Source of the DNA: an uncultured Blautia sp.
GTDB taxonomy: Bacteria > Bacillota_A > Clostridia > Lachnospirales > Lachnospiraceae
Assembly: GCA_905209435.1 (NCBI GenBank)
Contig: CAJLTE010000112.1
Span: 1-8,622 of the forward strand
Direction of reading: 5' to 3'
Length of the DNA: 8,622 nt
Below are positions 1 to 6,533 of the stretch, one piece after another; positions within the stretch are counted from its first letter, which is position 1; each line of letters starts with the position of its first letter. Both the position numbers and the translations under genes were made by a program. The notes beneath the pieces are model-generated. The model saw only the letters and a list, made by a program, of their open reading frames with translations, was not told where the DNA came from and did no database searches.

Positions 1-1400
1 ATCATCTGCTCTCACTGATCAATGATATCCTGGATATGAGCCGTATTGAGAGCGGAAAGATTCATCTGGAAGAAACAGAAGTCAGTCTGTCAGAGCTTCT
101 TCATGATCTGAAAACCATTATCAGCGGACAGATTCATGCGAAACAGCTGGAGCTTTACATGGATGTCATGGATGTTACCAATGAGGATGTTTATTGTGAC
201 AAGACGAGACTGAATCAGGTGCTGCTGAATCTTTTGTCAAATGCGATCAAGTTTACTCCTGCAGGCGGAACCGTTTCTGTCCGGCTGAGAGAGTATCCGG
301 GTACACAGAGAGGCTGTGAACTGTACGAAATCCGGGTAAAGGATAACGGAATCGGCATGAGTCAGAAATTTGTACAGAAGATATTTTCTCCTTTTGAGAG
401 AGAGCGGACTTCTACTGTAAGCAGGACTCAGGGTACAGGACTGGGCATGGCTATTACCAAGAATATTGTGGATATGATGGGCGGAACCATTGAGGTTCAG
501 ACAGAACAGGGCAAAGGTACTGAATTTATTATCCGTCTGCCATTACGAATCCAGCCTGAGAACCATCGTATAGAGAAAATCGCAGAGCTGGAAGGTCTGA
601 AAGCATTGGTAGTAGACGATGATTTCAATACCTGTGACAGTGTGACTAAGATGCTTGTGAAGGTTGGAATGCGTTCGGAATGGACACTTTCCGGTAAGGA
701 GGCAGTTCTCCGTGCACGGCAGTCTATGGAAATGGGGGATGTATTCCATGCTTATATCATCGACTGGCGTCTGCCTGATATGAACGGCATTGAAGTTACC
801 CGTCAGATCCGCAGTCTTGGTGATGATACGCCGATCATTATCCTGACTGCTTATGACTGGTCAGATATTGAAGTGGAAGCCAGGGCAGCAGGAGTGACTG
901 CATTCTGCTCCAAGCCTATGTTTATGTCAGATATCAGAGAGACTCTGATGGCTGCTATCGGCCAGAAGCAGGCTGAGGCAGAGGATAATATTCTTCCGGC
1001 AGCAGATTCAGATTTCAGAGGCAGGCGCATACTGCTTGTGGAAGATAATGAACTGAACAGTGAAATTGCAGTAGCGCTCCTTAGTGAATATGGTTTTCAG
1101 GTTGATACAGCGGAAGATGGAGCAGCGGCTGTGGAGAAAGTTAAGAATTCAAGGCCAGGTGATTATGATCTGGTGCTTATGGATGTGCAGATGCCTGTAA
1201 TGAATGGATATGAGGCTACGGAGCAGATCCGTTCACTGGATGATCCGGTACTGGCGGGAATTACGATCCTTGCCATGACTGCCAATGCTTTTGACGAAGA
1301 CAGAAAGAAAGCACTGCAATGTGGTATGAATGGGTTCTTATCCAAGCCGATTGTTATAGAGGAACTGATCAGTACATTACAAAATAATCTGACGGATTAG
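1..1400 (+). CDS. Hybrid sensor histidine kinase with two receiver domains (5' partial)
   Basis: The reading frame is open from base 3, so the gene starts before the window; the first in-frame ATG (36) is internal. It opens with the end of the HisKA dimerisation helix (LINDILDMSRIESGK), so the phospho-acceptor His lies upstream. The HATPase domain follows, with an N box (NQVLLNLLSNAIKF, about 210-253), a G1 box (DNGIGM, 342-359), an F-box-like FSPFERE and a G2 box (GTGLGM, 432-449). Two CheY-like receivers come next. REC1 has VVDDD, phospho-acceptor Asp at 762-764 (IIDWRLPDMNG), the Thr of ILTAYDW and the Lys of CSKP. REC2 has LLVEDNE, Asp at 1182-1184 (LMDVQMPVMNG), MTAN and LSKP. All key residues are intact in both. 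There is no HPt or DNA-binding output domain, so phosphate probably passes to a separate partner. The signal sensed is unknown because the input end is missing. Family identity is very secure. Confidence 0.95.
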   Translation, partial: HLLSLINDILDMSRIESGKIHLEETEVSLSELLHDLKTIISGQIHAKQLELYMDVMDVTNEDVYCDKTRLNQVLLNLLSNAIKFTPAGGTVSVRLREYPGTQRGCELYEIRVKDNGIGMSQKFVQKIFSPFERERTSTVSRTQGTGLGMAITKNIVDMMGGTIEVQTEQGKGTEFIIRLPLRIQPENHRIEKIAELEGLKALVVDDDFNTCDSVTKMLVKVGMRSEWTLSGKEAVLRARQSMEMGDVFHAYIIDWRLPDMNGIEVTRQIRSLGDDTPIIILTAYDWSDIEVEARAAGVTAFCSKPMFMSDIRETLMAAIGQKQAEAEDNILPAADSDFRGRRILLVEDNELNSEIAVALLSEYGFQVDTAEDGAAAVEKVKNSRPGDYDLVLMDVQMPVMNGYEATEQIRSLDDPVLAGITILAMTANAFDEDRKKALQCGMNGFLSKPIVIEELISTLQNNLTD

Positions 1401-1405
1401 TACCA

Positions 1406-1456
1406 AAAAACCTGCTAAGAAAAGTTAAAAACTTTTTAGCAGGTTTTTGTTTTTTG
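1406..1456. terminator. Bidirectional intrinsic terminator
   Basis: The lower stem pairs CCTGCTA (1411-1417) with TAGCAGG (1437-1443). The upper stem pairs AAAAGTT (1420-1426) with AACTTTT (1430-1436) around a 3-base loop, with a 2-base bulge at 1418-1419. Flanking A5 and T5 extend the stem, and runs of T follow on both strands (TTTTTGTTTTTT on +, TTTTTT on -). It ends the kinase transcript on + and can end the serine hydrolase transcript arriving from the right on -. Confidence 0.88.
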
Positions 1457-1538
1457 ACAAGCCTGTCCTTTTGTTATTCCGATTTTTCCACAATAATACC
1501 TGTGGGAGAATGCAGGTTATAAATTTCAGAAAAAGATA

Positions 1539-2402
1539 TTACAGTTTTGCGCAGACAAGCTCATAAACTGCCCTCAGAAGTTCTTCTCCCCTGCGGCATT
1601 CTGAAACAAACGAAATGACTGCGTTTTTCTGAGGCAGGATCATAGATATCTGAGAATATTTTCCATCCGCCCGGAAAGAATTATATTCACCCCGCCAGAA
1701 AAGATAACCATAATATCCCACATCCGCTGCCTTTGTACTTTCTTCTATCCATTTCTCGGACAGTATCTGTTTTCCATTCCACTTACCTTTATTAAGATAA
1801 AACATTCCAAATTTGTGAAGCTCAGAAAGGGTCAGGAATAATCCGCCTGCACCAAAACTGTTTCCAAGTGGATCAGTCTCCCATGTAGGACGTTTTATTC
1901 CAAGTTTGGAAAAAAGTCTGGGTGTCAGGTAAGAAACCAAATCGCAGCCTGAACGTCTCTGTACAAGAATACCTGCCAGATAGGGACCTACATTATTATA
2001 TACAAAATGTGTACCTGGCTTATATTTAAAGGGAATAGCCAGAGACATTTTCACCCAGTTATCTTCTTCATATAATGGTCGTTGTTCTCCCATCAGACTG
2101 CCTTTCTCCTGTCCAAGACACATGGTAAGAAGATCACGGACAGTTGCTTCTTTCAGGTTCTCATCTATATGTTCCGGCAAGTCACCTGCAAATGCTTCCG
2201 TTAGTTTTTCATTAAGACAGATCAGTCCTTCCTGAACAGCAAATCCAACTGCACAGGATGTGAAGCTCTTTGTTGCAGAATAAATATTCCTTCTGCATTC
2301 CGGTTCACTGTACCACTCTGCTACAAGTTCATTATCTTTTGAAACTTTGATTCCAAGGACATTATAATCTTTTGCTGTTTTTATAAAATCTGAAATATCC
2401 AT
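1539..2402 (-). CDS. Beta-lactamase-fold serine hydrolase (class C / PBP-like family)
   Basis: This 287-residue protein belongs to the serine beta-lactamase-related family (Pfam Beta-lactamase type). The active-site tetrad SxxK is S42-A-T-K45, followed by the usual helix. The second motif is Y135-N-N137 in KPGTHFVYNNVG, typical of the class C/esterase branch. The third motif is not a clean KTG/HTG; the equivalent strand carries D246-G-K248 followed by YSQ. There is no signal peptide or membrane segment, so it probably acts in the cytoplasm, unlike true penicillin-binding proteins. Its length is short for the family but both ends look complete. The likely activity is an esterase or peptidase on a small substrate, not antibiotic hydrolysis; the substrate cannot be told. 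The start is the ATG at 2402 with a purine-rich GGGAAGGG about ten bases upstream. It stands alone between two transcription boundaries. Confidence 0.88.
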   Translation of the reverse strand: MDISDFIKTAKDYNVLGIKVSKDNELVAEWYSEPECRRNIYSATKSFTSCAVGFAVQEGLICLNEKLTEAFAGDLPEHIDENLKEATVRDLLTMCLGQEKGSLMGEQRPLYEEDNWVKMSLAIPFKYKPGTHFVYNNVGPYLAGILVQRRSGCDLVSYLTPRLFSKLGIKRPTWETDPLGNSFGAGGLFLTLSELHKFGMFYLNKGKWNGKQILSEKWIEESTKAADVGYYGYLFWRGEYNSFRADGKYSQISMILPQKNAVISFVSECRRGEELLRAVYELVCAKL

Positions 2403-2505
2403 AGTATTTATACCCTTCCCATCCTTAAATGTATTCTGTTGCTTTTATATTAACACAAAAATGGCAGAACAGCTATGGGCATAAAGTATATGACAGTATT
2501 TTATC

Positions 2506-2533
2506 TTGCTGTGAGAAGTATAGGTGGTATAAT
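2506..2533 (+). promoter_or_regulatory. Strong extended -10 sigma-A-type promoter
   Basis: TTGCTG (2506-2511) is followed after 16 bases by a perfect TATAAT (2528-2533), preceded by the TGn element (TGGTATAAT). Transcription would start near 2540 and run to the right into a stretch with no credible gene. The element reads away from the serine hydrolase start at 2402 and towards the minus-strand esterase, so it serves neither neighbour. Confidence 0.6.
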
Positions 2534-2539
2534 ATTTAT

Positions 2540-2690
2540 ATATACATAAGAGAATGTCGCCTGCTATGCGACTTCAAAGAGAGAAATGTGTGGTATTCTG
2601 AGATAAAACAAGAGGATTAAAAAGTCTGAAAGTAAGTATAGAAGAGGAAGGCATAAATTCATATTCGGATTTACGCCTTCTTTGTATAAT
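2540..2690 (+). ncRNA. Candidate small RNA in the 2403-2726 gap
   Basis: The gap of about 320 bases holds no gene I can support. From the promoter just upstream, a transcript would begin near 2540 and immediately form a hairpin: GAA-(U)-GUCGC at 2552-2560 pairs with GCGACUUC at 2568-2575, with loop CUGCUAU and a single bulged U. It would then run through a purine-rich single-stranded stretch (about 2578-2646) and end at the hairpin 2647-2680. The only small frame with an ATG near the 5' end (2554) gives 15 residues with no clear ribosome binding site. I recognise no Rfam family. This is inference from promoter plus structure; a leader peptide or an inactive remnant is equally possible. Confidence 0.25.
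2647..2690. terminator. Terminator-like hairpin between converging transcripts
   Basis: GAAGGCATAAAT (2647-2658) faces ATTTACGCCTTC (2669-2680) across a 10-base loop. On the minus strand the twelve pairs are complete, with one G-U; on plus there is one A-C mismatch. It sits 46 bases past the stop of the minus-strand esterase, the expected place for its terminator. The T-run is poor on both strands (TTCTTTGT on +, CTCTTCT on -), so it may be a weak terminator or a stabilising 3' hairpin. Confidence 0.5.
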
Positions 2691-2726
2691 ATTATTGAAA
2701 AATAATAGTTTCTCTGTACAGTGGTA

Positions 2727-3854
2727 TCAGTCCAGAATAGTTTCTAAATATTCAATCAGAACCTTAGCTGCCCGTTCGTGAGATTTGATACCTGGATGCA
2801 TATGGGCTCCAACGGTTTCTGTCGTAGTATTAGGCAGACTAAGGAAAGCAGTGTTATAATCTCCAGTATCCTTCTGATAATGGTTCATAGCATTGGCAAT
2901 CAGAAGATTAAGGTCATAGCCGAGCATACCATAAACCCATACAATATGTGATCCGGGATTATGCTTACGGAGCATTTTAAGAAAATTGTATACAGCATTT
3001 TCAAAACGTTCTCTGTCTTTTTCTATGAAGCTTCCATCAGGATTTTTGTGTTGCTTGAAAGTTTCACCGGTTTCCAGAATAGTAAAGGGAGGCTGGTTAA
3101 AAGCGCTTGCATCGTTCGTTCCGAGATTCACTACAATAGCATCCGGTTTCCAGGAAGCAAAATTATAGTCCTTCTGTGCACCGACAGCTTCATTAACCTT
3201 GCCCAGACCCAGGCCACAGATTTTTTCGTAGCAGGATGGGATATTATGACGCACATCATTATCCCATCCACAATAAACTCCCCAGCCGCCCTGAGAAATC
3301 AGGCGGTAATCCGCATCAAGAGCTTTCGCAGTATAAGTTGCATAATTCTCGCTGCTGCTCATATACATGGTAAGCCAGTCGGTATCGGAAATGGCACCGT
3401 AAGTACCTTCGCCAGAGGTAATGCTGTCCCCGATGAATTCGATTTTATATTTAAATTCCTTCACCGGAAGAAATTCACCATCACATCGAAAGCCTCGGAC
3501 GAATACATGACAGTCATCGTCCTCACTCATGGCTTGAAGTTCGCGGAAAAATTTCATGGTTTTCGAAACATCGAAGGTCATGTTGCGGAAAAGACAGATG
3601 GAATAACTACCAGGAAGAAGCATCTGACGGCTCATAAAAGCCCCGTTTAATTCGGTTGCGATCCATGGTTCATGGAAGTTGCAGTCTACATCAAGATCAA
3701 TCCAGAGCTCAGACCCTGTAACATTCACTTCAATGCCACTTCCGTTCCAAAAAAGAGGAAGAGGATTCTGCGTCTCATCAGTTCTCCCATAAATATGATA
3801 ATAAGGAATTTCTTTCAGGGAATAGGTCTTTAACTTTTCGTTCTTTGTCATCAT
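2727..3854 (-). CDS. CE2-like SGNH carbohydrate esterase
   Basis: This 375-residue protein has the two-domain plan of carbohydrate esterase family 2: an N-terminal beta-sandwich (about 20-130, with WNGSGIEV and ELWIDLDVD strands) and a C-terminal SGNH hydrolase domain. SGNH block I is IGDSITSGEG with nucleophile S144. Block II is GGWG (189-192), block III is LGTND with N247, and block V is HMHPGIKSH with catalytic H353. The acidic residue usually three positions before the His is absent (Ala), which fits known CE2 enzymes that work with a Ser-His dyad. The family removes acetyl groups from plant polysaccharides and oligosaccharides. There is no signal peptide, so it probably deacetylates imported oligosaccharides in the cytoplasm. 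The start is the first of two adjacent ATGs, nine bases after GGAAGGA. It may be co-transcribed with the gene upstream at 3960-4835. Confidence 0.88.
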   Translation of the reverse strand: MMTKNEKLKTYSLKEIPYYHIYGRTDETQNPLPLFWNGSGIEVNVTGSELWIDLDVDCNFHEPWIATELNGAFMSRQMLLPGSYSICLFRNMTFDVSKTMKFFRELQAMSEDDDCHVFVRGFRCDGEFLPVKEFKYKIEFIGDSITSGEGTYGAISDTDWLTMYMSSSENYATYTAKALDADYRLISQGGWGVYCGWDNDVRHNIPSCYEKICGLGLGKVNEAVGAQKDYNFASWKPDAIVVNLGTNDASAFNQPPFTILETGETFKQHKNPDGSFIEKDRERFENAVYNFLKMLRKHNPGSHIVWVYGMLGYDLNLLIANAMNHYQKDTGDYNTAFLSLPNTTTETVGAHMHPGIKSHERAAKVLIEYLETILD

Positions 3855-3987
3855 AATCAGTAATCCTTCCTTTCAAAATTAATTTTTTATCGTTTTCAAA
3901 ATAAACAAACCAATCAATTGCATCCAGAATATCTTTAGAAGTATCTCCTGGAGCTTCTTTTAATGTATGATCACACTCTTTCTGTGA
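3778..3987 (-). pseudogene. Possible remnant reading frame between two minus-strand genes
   Basis: Between the metallo-hydrolase stop (3960) and the esterase start (3854), the minus strand keeps an open frame of 69 codons, from just after a TGA at 3988-3990 to a TGA at 3778-3780. In the intergenic part it reads protein-like, for example CDHTLKEAPGD and DILDAIDWFVYFENDKK. It has no ATG, GTG or TTG start ahead of that stretch, and it overlaps both neighbours. The His-Thr pair followed by a predicted amphipathic helix recalls the C-terminus of alpha/beta hydrolases, but this is only an impression. It could be the tail of a gene otherwise lost, or chance openness in AT-rich DNA. It also contains the ribosome binding site of the esterase gene. 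Confidence 0.2.
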
Positions 3988-4835
3988 TCAAAAGAATATA
4001 TTTTGCTCCCAAGCCCTTGTAGAATATGTATGTTTTCCTGAATAGCTGCATTGCTGTTTCTTAATGAAGCCTGCGCATCAATAAAGGTAACTTTGGGATG
4101 GATATATGTAAAAAAAGATTTCCGCCCTTTATTGTTTCCATGATGAGGAGCCTGAAGATAAGTTGCTTTCAATTCTGGTCCGTATTCTTTCATTAACCTT
4201 TTCCCATTTGGGGAAATAATATCTCCGGTAAAAAGCATACTTGTCTTTTTGCCATATATTTTGAATACCAGGGAGGAGCCATTGCAAATGTCTTTTGTGG
4301 TATCATTAATATCATTACTGTAGCTGTTGAAAAATTTCATGTTAAGTCCATACAATCTCATGGTCTTTCCTGGCTTAATCCATTTGATTTTAGGATAGTC
4401 AGATACTAAACTCATGAATTTAGTGAAAACGGGATATTCATCCCAATAGTATTTGTATGTATTATATCGTTCAGCATTGATCTTTGGAGCCAGAACATAT
4501 CCGATTTTAATTCCCTGTGGGTTTGATTTTATTTTGTTAAAAGCCCCAACATGATCTGGATGAGGATGAGTAATAATCCATCCGTCAACTTTGCCGCCAT
4601 TCTTTTTGATTACTTTTCTGACGCGTGCTTCATTTGATGCCCAGCCTCCGTCTATGACAAATAGCCTGCCATTGCCACCCTTGACAGTATAGAACATAGA
4701 TTGCGCAGAATCATTGTCACTTCCATATTGGGTAACAGTCCAGGAAATATCTTTTGCCTGGCAGTCTATAGGTTTTCCATTGAGTAGAATCATTATTAAA
4801 AGAAATAATGATGTAATAAGAGAGAATTTTTTCAT
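3960..4835 (-). CDS. Secreted metallo-beta-lactamase-fold hydrolase, ComEC C-terminus type
   Basis: I chose the ATG at 4835, giving 291 residues, because it begins a textbook signal peptide (MKKF, then a hydrophobic run to about residue 19, with likely cleavage after DCQA at residue 27) and has AAAGGAA upstream. A longer open frame to 5135 runs antisense through the macrodomain gene and is not real. Metal ligands of the fold are all visible: H90-P-H92-P-D94-H95, D205 in FTGD, and H231-H232 in APHHGN, with D62 in IDGGW. This set and spacing match the MBL domain found at the C-terminus of the DNA-uptake channel ComEC/Rec2 and in free-standing secreted relatives, which are suspected nucleases or phosphodiesterases. 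No ComEC membrane domain is present, so the protein works alone outside the membrane. The substrate is unknown. Confidence 0.88.
   Translation of the reverse strand: MKKFSLITSLFLLIMILLNGKPIDCQAKDISWTVTQYGSDNDSAQSMFYTVKGGNGRLFVIDGGWASNEARVRKVIKKNGGKVDGWIITHPHPDHVGAFNKIKSNPQGIKIGYVLAPKINAERYNTYKYYWDEYPVFTKFMSLVSDYPKIKWIKPGKTMRLYGLNMKFFNSYSNDINDTTKDICNGSSLVFKIYGKKTSMLFTGDIISPNGKRLMKEYGPELKATYLQAPHHGNNKGRKSFFTYIHPKVTFIDAQASLRNSNAAIQENIHILQGLGSKIYSFDHRKSVIIH
3968..3990. repeat. Perfect inverted repeat at the end of the metallo-hydrolase gene
   Basis: TGATCACA (3968-3975) and TGTGATCA (3983-3990) are exact 8-base inverted repeats around a 7-base spacer. They lie inside the last ten codons of the metallo-hydrolase gene. 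No T-run follows on either strand, so this is not a standard terminator. It could stabilise the mRNA 3' end, bind a dimeric regulator ahead of the esterase gene, or be chance. Confidence 0.45.
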
Positions 4836-4935
4836 AAGCAAACCGTTCCTTTCATTCTTACTTAAAATCTGCTTCTGCAATTCCATAAATACCAGTGAAA
4901 TAATATTTACCATAAAAAGGCTTTTTCTTATTCTG

Positions 4936-4965
4936 ATTTTACCACAACAACAAATGTGCAGGCAA
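4936..4965 (-). promoter_or_regulatory. Candidate promoter for the secreted metallo-hydrolase
   Basis: Read on the minus strand, TTGCCT (4965-4960) precedes TAAAAT (4941-4936) by 18 bases, with TGn directly before the -10 (TGGTAAAAT). Transcription would start near 4929 and leave a leader of about 95 bases before the ATG at 4835. The -35 box lies inside the first codons of the macrodomain frame, so the two divergent genes share this DNA. Confidence 0.4.
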
Positions 4966-5438
4966 TCGTAAACGCAGCAAATAATTCGCTTCTCGGAGGC
5001 GGTGGCGTAGACGGTGCAATTCACAGAGCCGCTGGCCCGGAACTGCTTGCTGAATGCAGAACACTCCACGGATGTGAGACTGGAGAAGCAAAGATTACAA
5101 AGGCATATCATCTGCCCTGTAAGTATGTGATCCATACTGTAGGTCCCATATGGAACGGAAGTGGAAACAGGGAAGAAGAGCTTCTTTCAAGCTGCTATTT
5201 TAACTCCATGAAACTGGCAAGCGAGAATGGGATCAGGTCTATTGCATTCCCTTCCATATCAACAGGAGTATACAGATTTCCGGTCGAACTGGCAGCAAAG
5301 ATAGCGGTAAATACTGTAAATAAATTTTTGCAAGATCATCCGGACAAATTTGACCTGGTAGAATGGGTGCTTTTTGATTCTCACACAGAATCAGTTTATG
5401 AGGCTGAGGTGGAACGGATAAAGAAACTATGTAAATGA
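4956..5438 (+). CDS. Macrodomain protein (ADP-ribose / O-acetyl-ADP-ribose deacetylase type), 5' end missing
   Basis: This is a clear MacroD/YmdB-type macrodomain. [23 protein letters not shown] holds the Asn and Asp equivalent to the catalytic N25 and D35 of E. coli YmdB (N9 and D19 from the GTG). IHTVGPIW and the phosphate loop [12 protein letters not shown] follow. The family removes ADP-ribose or hydrolyses O-acetyl-ADP-ribose. The only usable start is a GTG at 4956 with no ribosome binding site. It falls inside the second strand, so about 17 residues are missing, including the GDIT adenine-binding motif. Reading further upstream in frame gives [17 protein letters not shown], a degraded-looking GDIT region, with no ATG, GTG or TTG before a TGA at 4896. 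The gene is therefore probably 5' truncated or decayed, despite an intact body of 160 codons. It ends at a strong terminator. Confidence 0.8.
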   Translation: MQAIVNAANNSLLGGGGVDGAIHRAAGPELLAECRTLHGCETGEAKITKAYHLPCKYVIHTVGPIWNGSGNREEELLSSCYFNSMKLASENGIRSIAFPSISTGVYRFPVELAAKIAVNTVNKFLQDHPDKFDLVEWVLFDSHTESVYEAEVERIKKLCK

Positions 5439-5447
5439 AAAATCATC

Positions 5448-5490
5448 AAAAAGAGTTTCAGTTGATAAGTCTGGGACTTTTTTTATTGTT
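5448..5490 (+). terminator. Intrinsic terminator of the macrodomain gene
   Basis: AAAAAGAGTTTCAG (5448-5461) pairs with CTGGGACTTTTTTT (5471-5484) as a 14-pair stem, using three G-U pairs, around a 9-base loop. The T-run continues into TTATTGTT. It lies ten bases past the stop codon and separates the macrodomain gene from the PadR operon. Confidence 0.85.
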
Positions 5491-5604
5491 TAAACCCGCT
5501 CTAAAAAATAGGAAAATGAATACTATTTGCACTCTATTATAAATTGCCCAAAATACCACAACGATTGGAACTCCGAAAAAATATATATACTAGGAGGTGA
5601 TTCC

Positions 5605-5922
5605 ATGTATTTTCCGGTATCAGCATTATTGATTGAATACATGATCCTGTCAGTGGTAGAAAGCAAGGATTCTTATGGCTATGAGATCAGTCAGACAGTG
5701 AAGAAGGCTGCTGACATTAAAGAATCTACGCTCTATCCCATATTGAAGAAGTTACAAAGTGCAGGATATCTGACTACCTATTCGCAGGAGTATCAGGGAA
5801 GAAAGAGAAAATACTATTCCCTTACAGAAGAAGGCAAGGCACAGATTGCATATCTGAGCAATGAATGGCAAATCTACAAAGACACTGTAGATGGGATTAT
5901 TGAAGGGAGGATAAGAGGTTGA
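5605..5922 (+). CDS. PadR-family transcriptional regulator
   Basis: This 105-residue winged-helix repressor begins at the ATG at 5605, set by a near-perfect AGGAGGTGA (5592-5600). A longer frame from a TTG at 5527 has no such site. The N-terminal helix (LLIEYMILSVV), the SYGYEIS segment, the recognition helix region STLYPILKKLQSAGYL (41-56) and the wing QGRKRKYYSLTEEGK (64-78) are the PadR signature. The C-terminal dimerisation helix is short, as in PadR subfamily 2. It leads the DUF1700 and DUF4097 genes, which is a common arrangement in Firmicutes where PadR represses its own operon in response to cell-envelope or antimicrobial stress. The 120 bases upstream are AT-rich with TATTATAAA (5535-5543) but no convincing -35 box, so I do not place a promoter. 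The effector is unknown. Confidence 0.92.
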   Translation: MYFPVSALLIEYMILSVVESKDSYGYEISQTVKKAADIKESTLYPILKKLQSAGYLTTYSQEYQGRKRKYYSLTEEGKAQIAYLSNEWQIYKDTVDGIIEGRIRG

Positions 5923-6533
5923 GCAGAGAGGAATATTTAAACCAGCTGCATAAATATCTGCGGAAGCTTCCGAGACAGGACTATGAAGATGCAATGGAAT
6001 ATTTTACCGAGTATTTTCAGGAGACAGATGAGGAAGGAGCAGAAGAACTGATGAAAGAACTTGGTACGCCGAAGGAGGCTGCCAGAGAACTGATGGCGAA
6101 TCTTCTGAATAAGAAAATAGAAGATCATCAGAATTATGAAACAGATGGACAGACCAGAGCAGAACAGAAAGGTTCCGGAAAACATGTGGTATGGATAGCG
6201 CTATTGGTATTATTTGCTGCACCGGTAGGAGCTCCGCTTCTGGCAGCATTTGCTGCAGTCGTTCTTGCATTAGTTGTGTGTGTATTTGTAATTTTGTTAT
6301 GTGTAGTTTTATGTCTGATGCTTATTGGCGGGAAAATCCTTATCCGCGGTATACTGGCAGTTCCGTTTTCTATGAGCGGTTTTGCAATGCTTACAGGAAG
6401 TGGGCTGTTGGCTGTTGGCGCTGGCATCCTTGGTGTACTGTTGTGCGTATATCTATGTAAATGGAGCAGCATGCTGATTGCGAAGCTGGTACGCCGGATC
6501 ACAGGCAGAAAGAGAGAGAGGTTAGAACGATGA
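5919..6533 (+). CDS. DUF1700 (HAAS-domain) membrane protein
   Basis: This 204-residue protein starts at a TTG that overlaps the PadR stop (TTGA, 5919-5922), with GGGAGGATAAGAGG just ahead, so it is translationally coupled. Residues 1-65 form the HAAS/DUF1700 domain: SREEYLNQLHKYLRKLP, then DYEDAMEYFTEYF and a GTPKEAARELM end. An acidic and polar linker to about 87 leads into hydrophobic segments at roughly 90-136 (probably two helices) and 153-180, followed by a basic tail (RRITGRKRERLER). The HAAS domain is found with PadR regulators and is thought to act as a membrane-linked partner or sensor in the same operon. The exact function is unknown. The full length appears intact, and the gene overlaps the next by ATGA. 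Confidence 0.9.
   Translation: MSREEYLNQLHKYLRKLPRQDYEDAMEYFTEYFQETDEEGAEELMKELGTPKEAARELMANLLNKKIEDHQNYETDGQTRAEQKGSGKHVVWIALLVLFAAPVGAPLLAAFAAVVLALVVCVFVILLCVVLCLMLIGGKILIRGILAVPFSMSGFAMLTGSGLLAVGAGILGVLLCVYLCKWSSMLIAKLVRRITGRKRERLER

Noticed and set aside
1498..1517. Short hairpin ACCTG...CAGGT just past the serine hydrolase stop
   Set aside because: Only five base pairs with no T-run; the bidirectional terminator at 1406-1456 explains the end of that transcript better.
2429..2620. 63-codon plus-strand frame in the gap after the serine hydrolase
   Set aside because: It has no ribosome binding site, its start lies upstream of the only good promoter (2506-2533), and the translated composition (Tyr/Ile/Cys-rich from AT-rich DNA) is not protein-like.
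2961..3650. 229-codon plus-strand frame
   Set aside because: It lies wholly antisense to the CE2-like esterase, whose motifs are all intact, and its translation shows no recognisable domain.
4836..5135. 100-residue N-terminal extension of the metallo-hydrolase frame
   Set aside because: It runs antisense through the conserved macrodomain, has a Cys-rich random composition and would bury the clear signal peptide that starts at 4835.
5570..5591. TTGGAA-like and TATACT-like boxes just ahead of the PadR ribosome binding site
   Set aside because: The spacing is 15 bases, and a start there would begin the mRNA in the ribosome binding site, so it is not a credible promoter.
5527..5604. Upstream extension of the PadR gene from a TTG
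   Set aside because: The PadR family begins at the MYF segment, and the near-perfect AGGAGGTGA at 5592-5600 marks the ATG at 5605.
5752..6502. Several minus-strand frames opposite the PadR and DUF1700 genes
   Set aside because: They are antisense shadows with Ser/Cys/Thr-rich composition, overlapping well-supported coupled genes.
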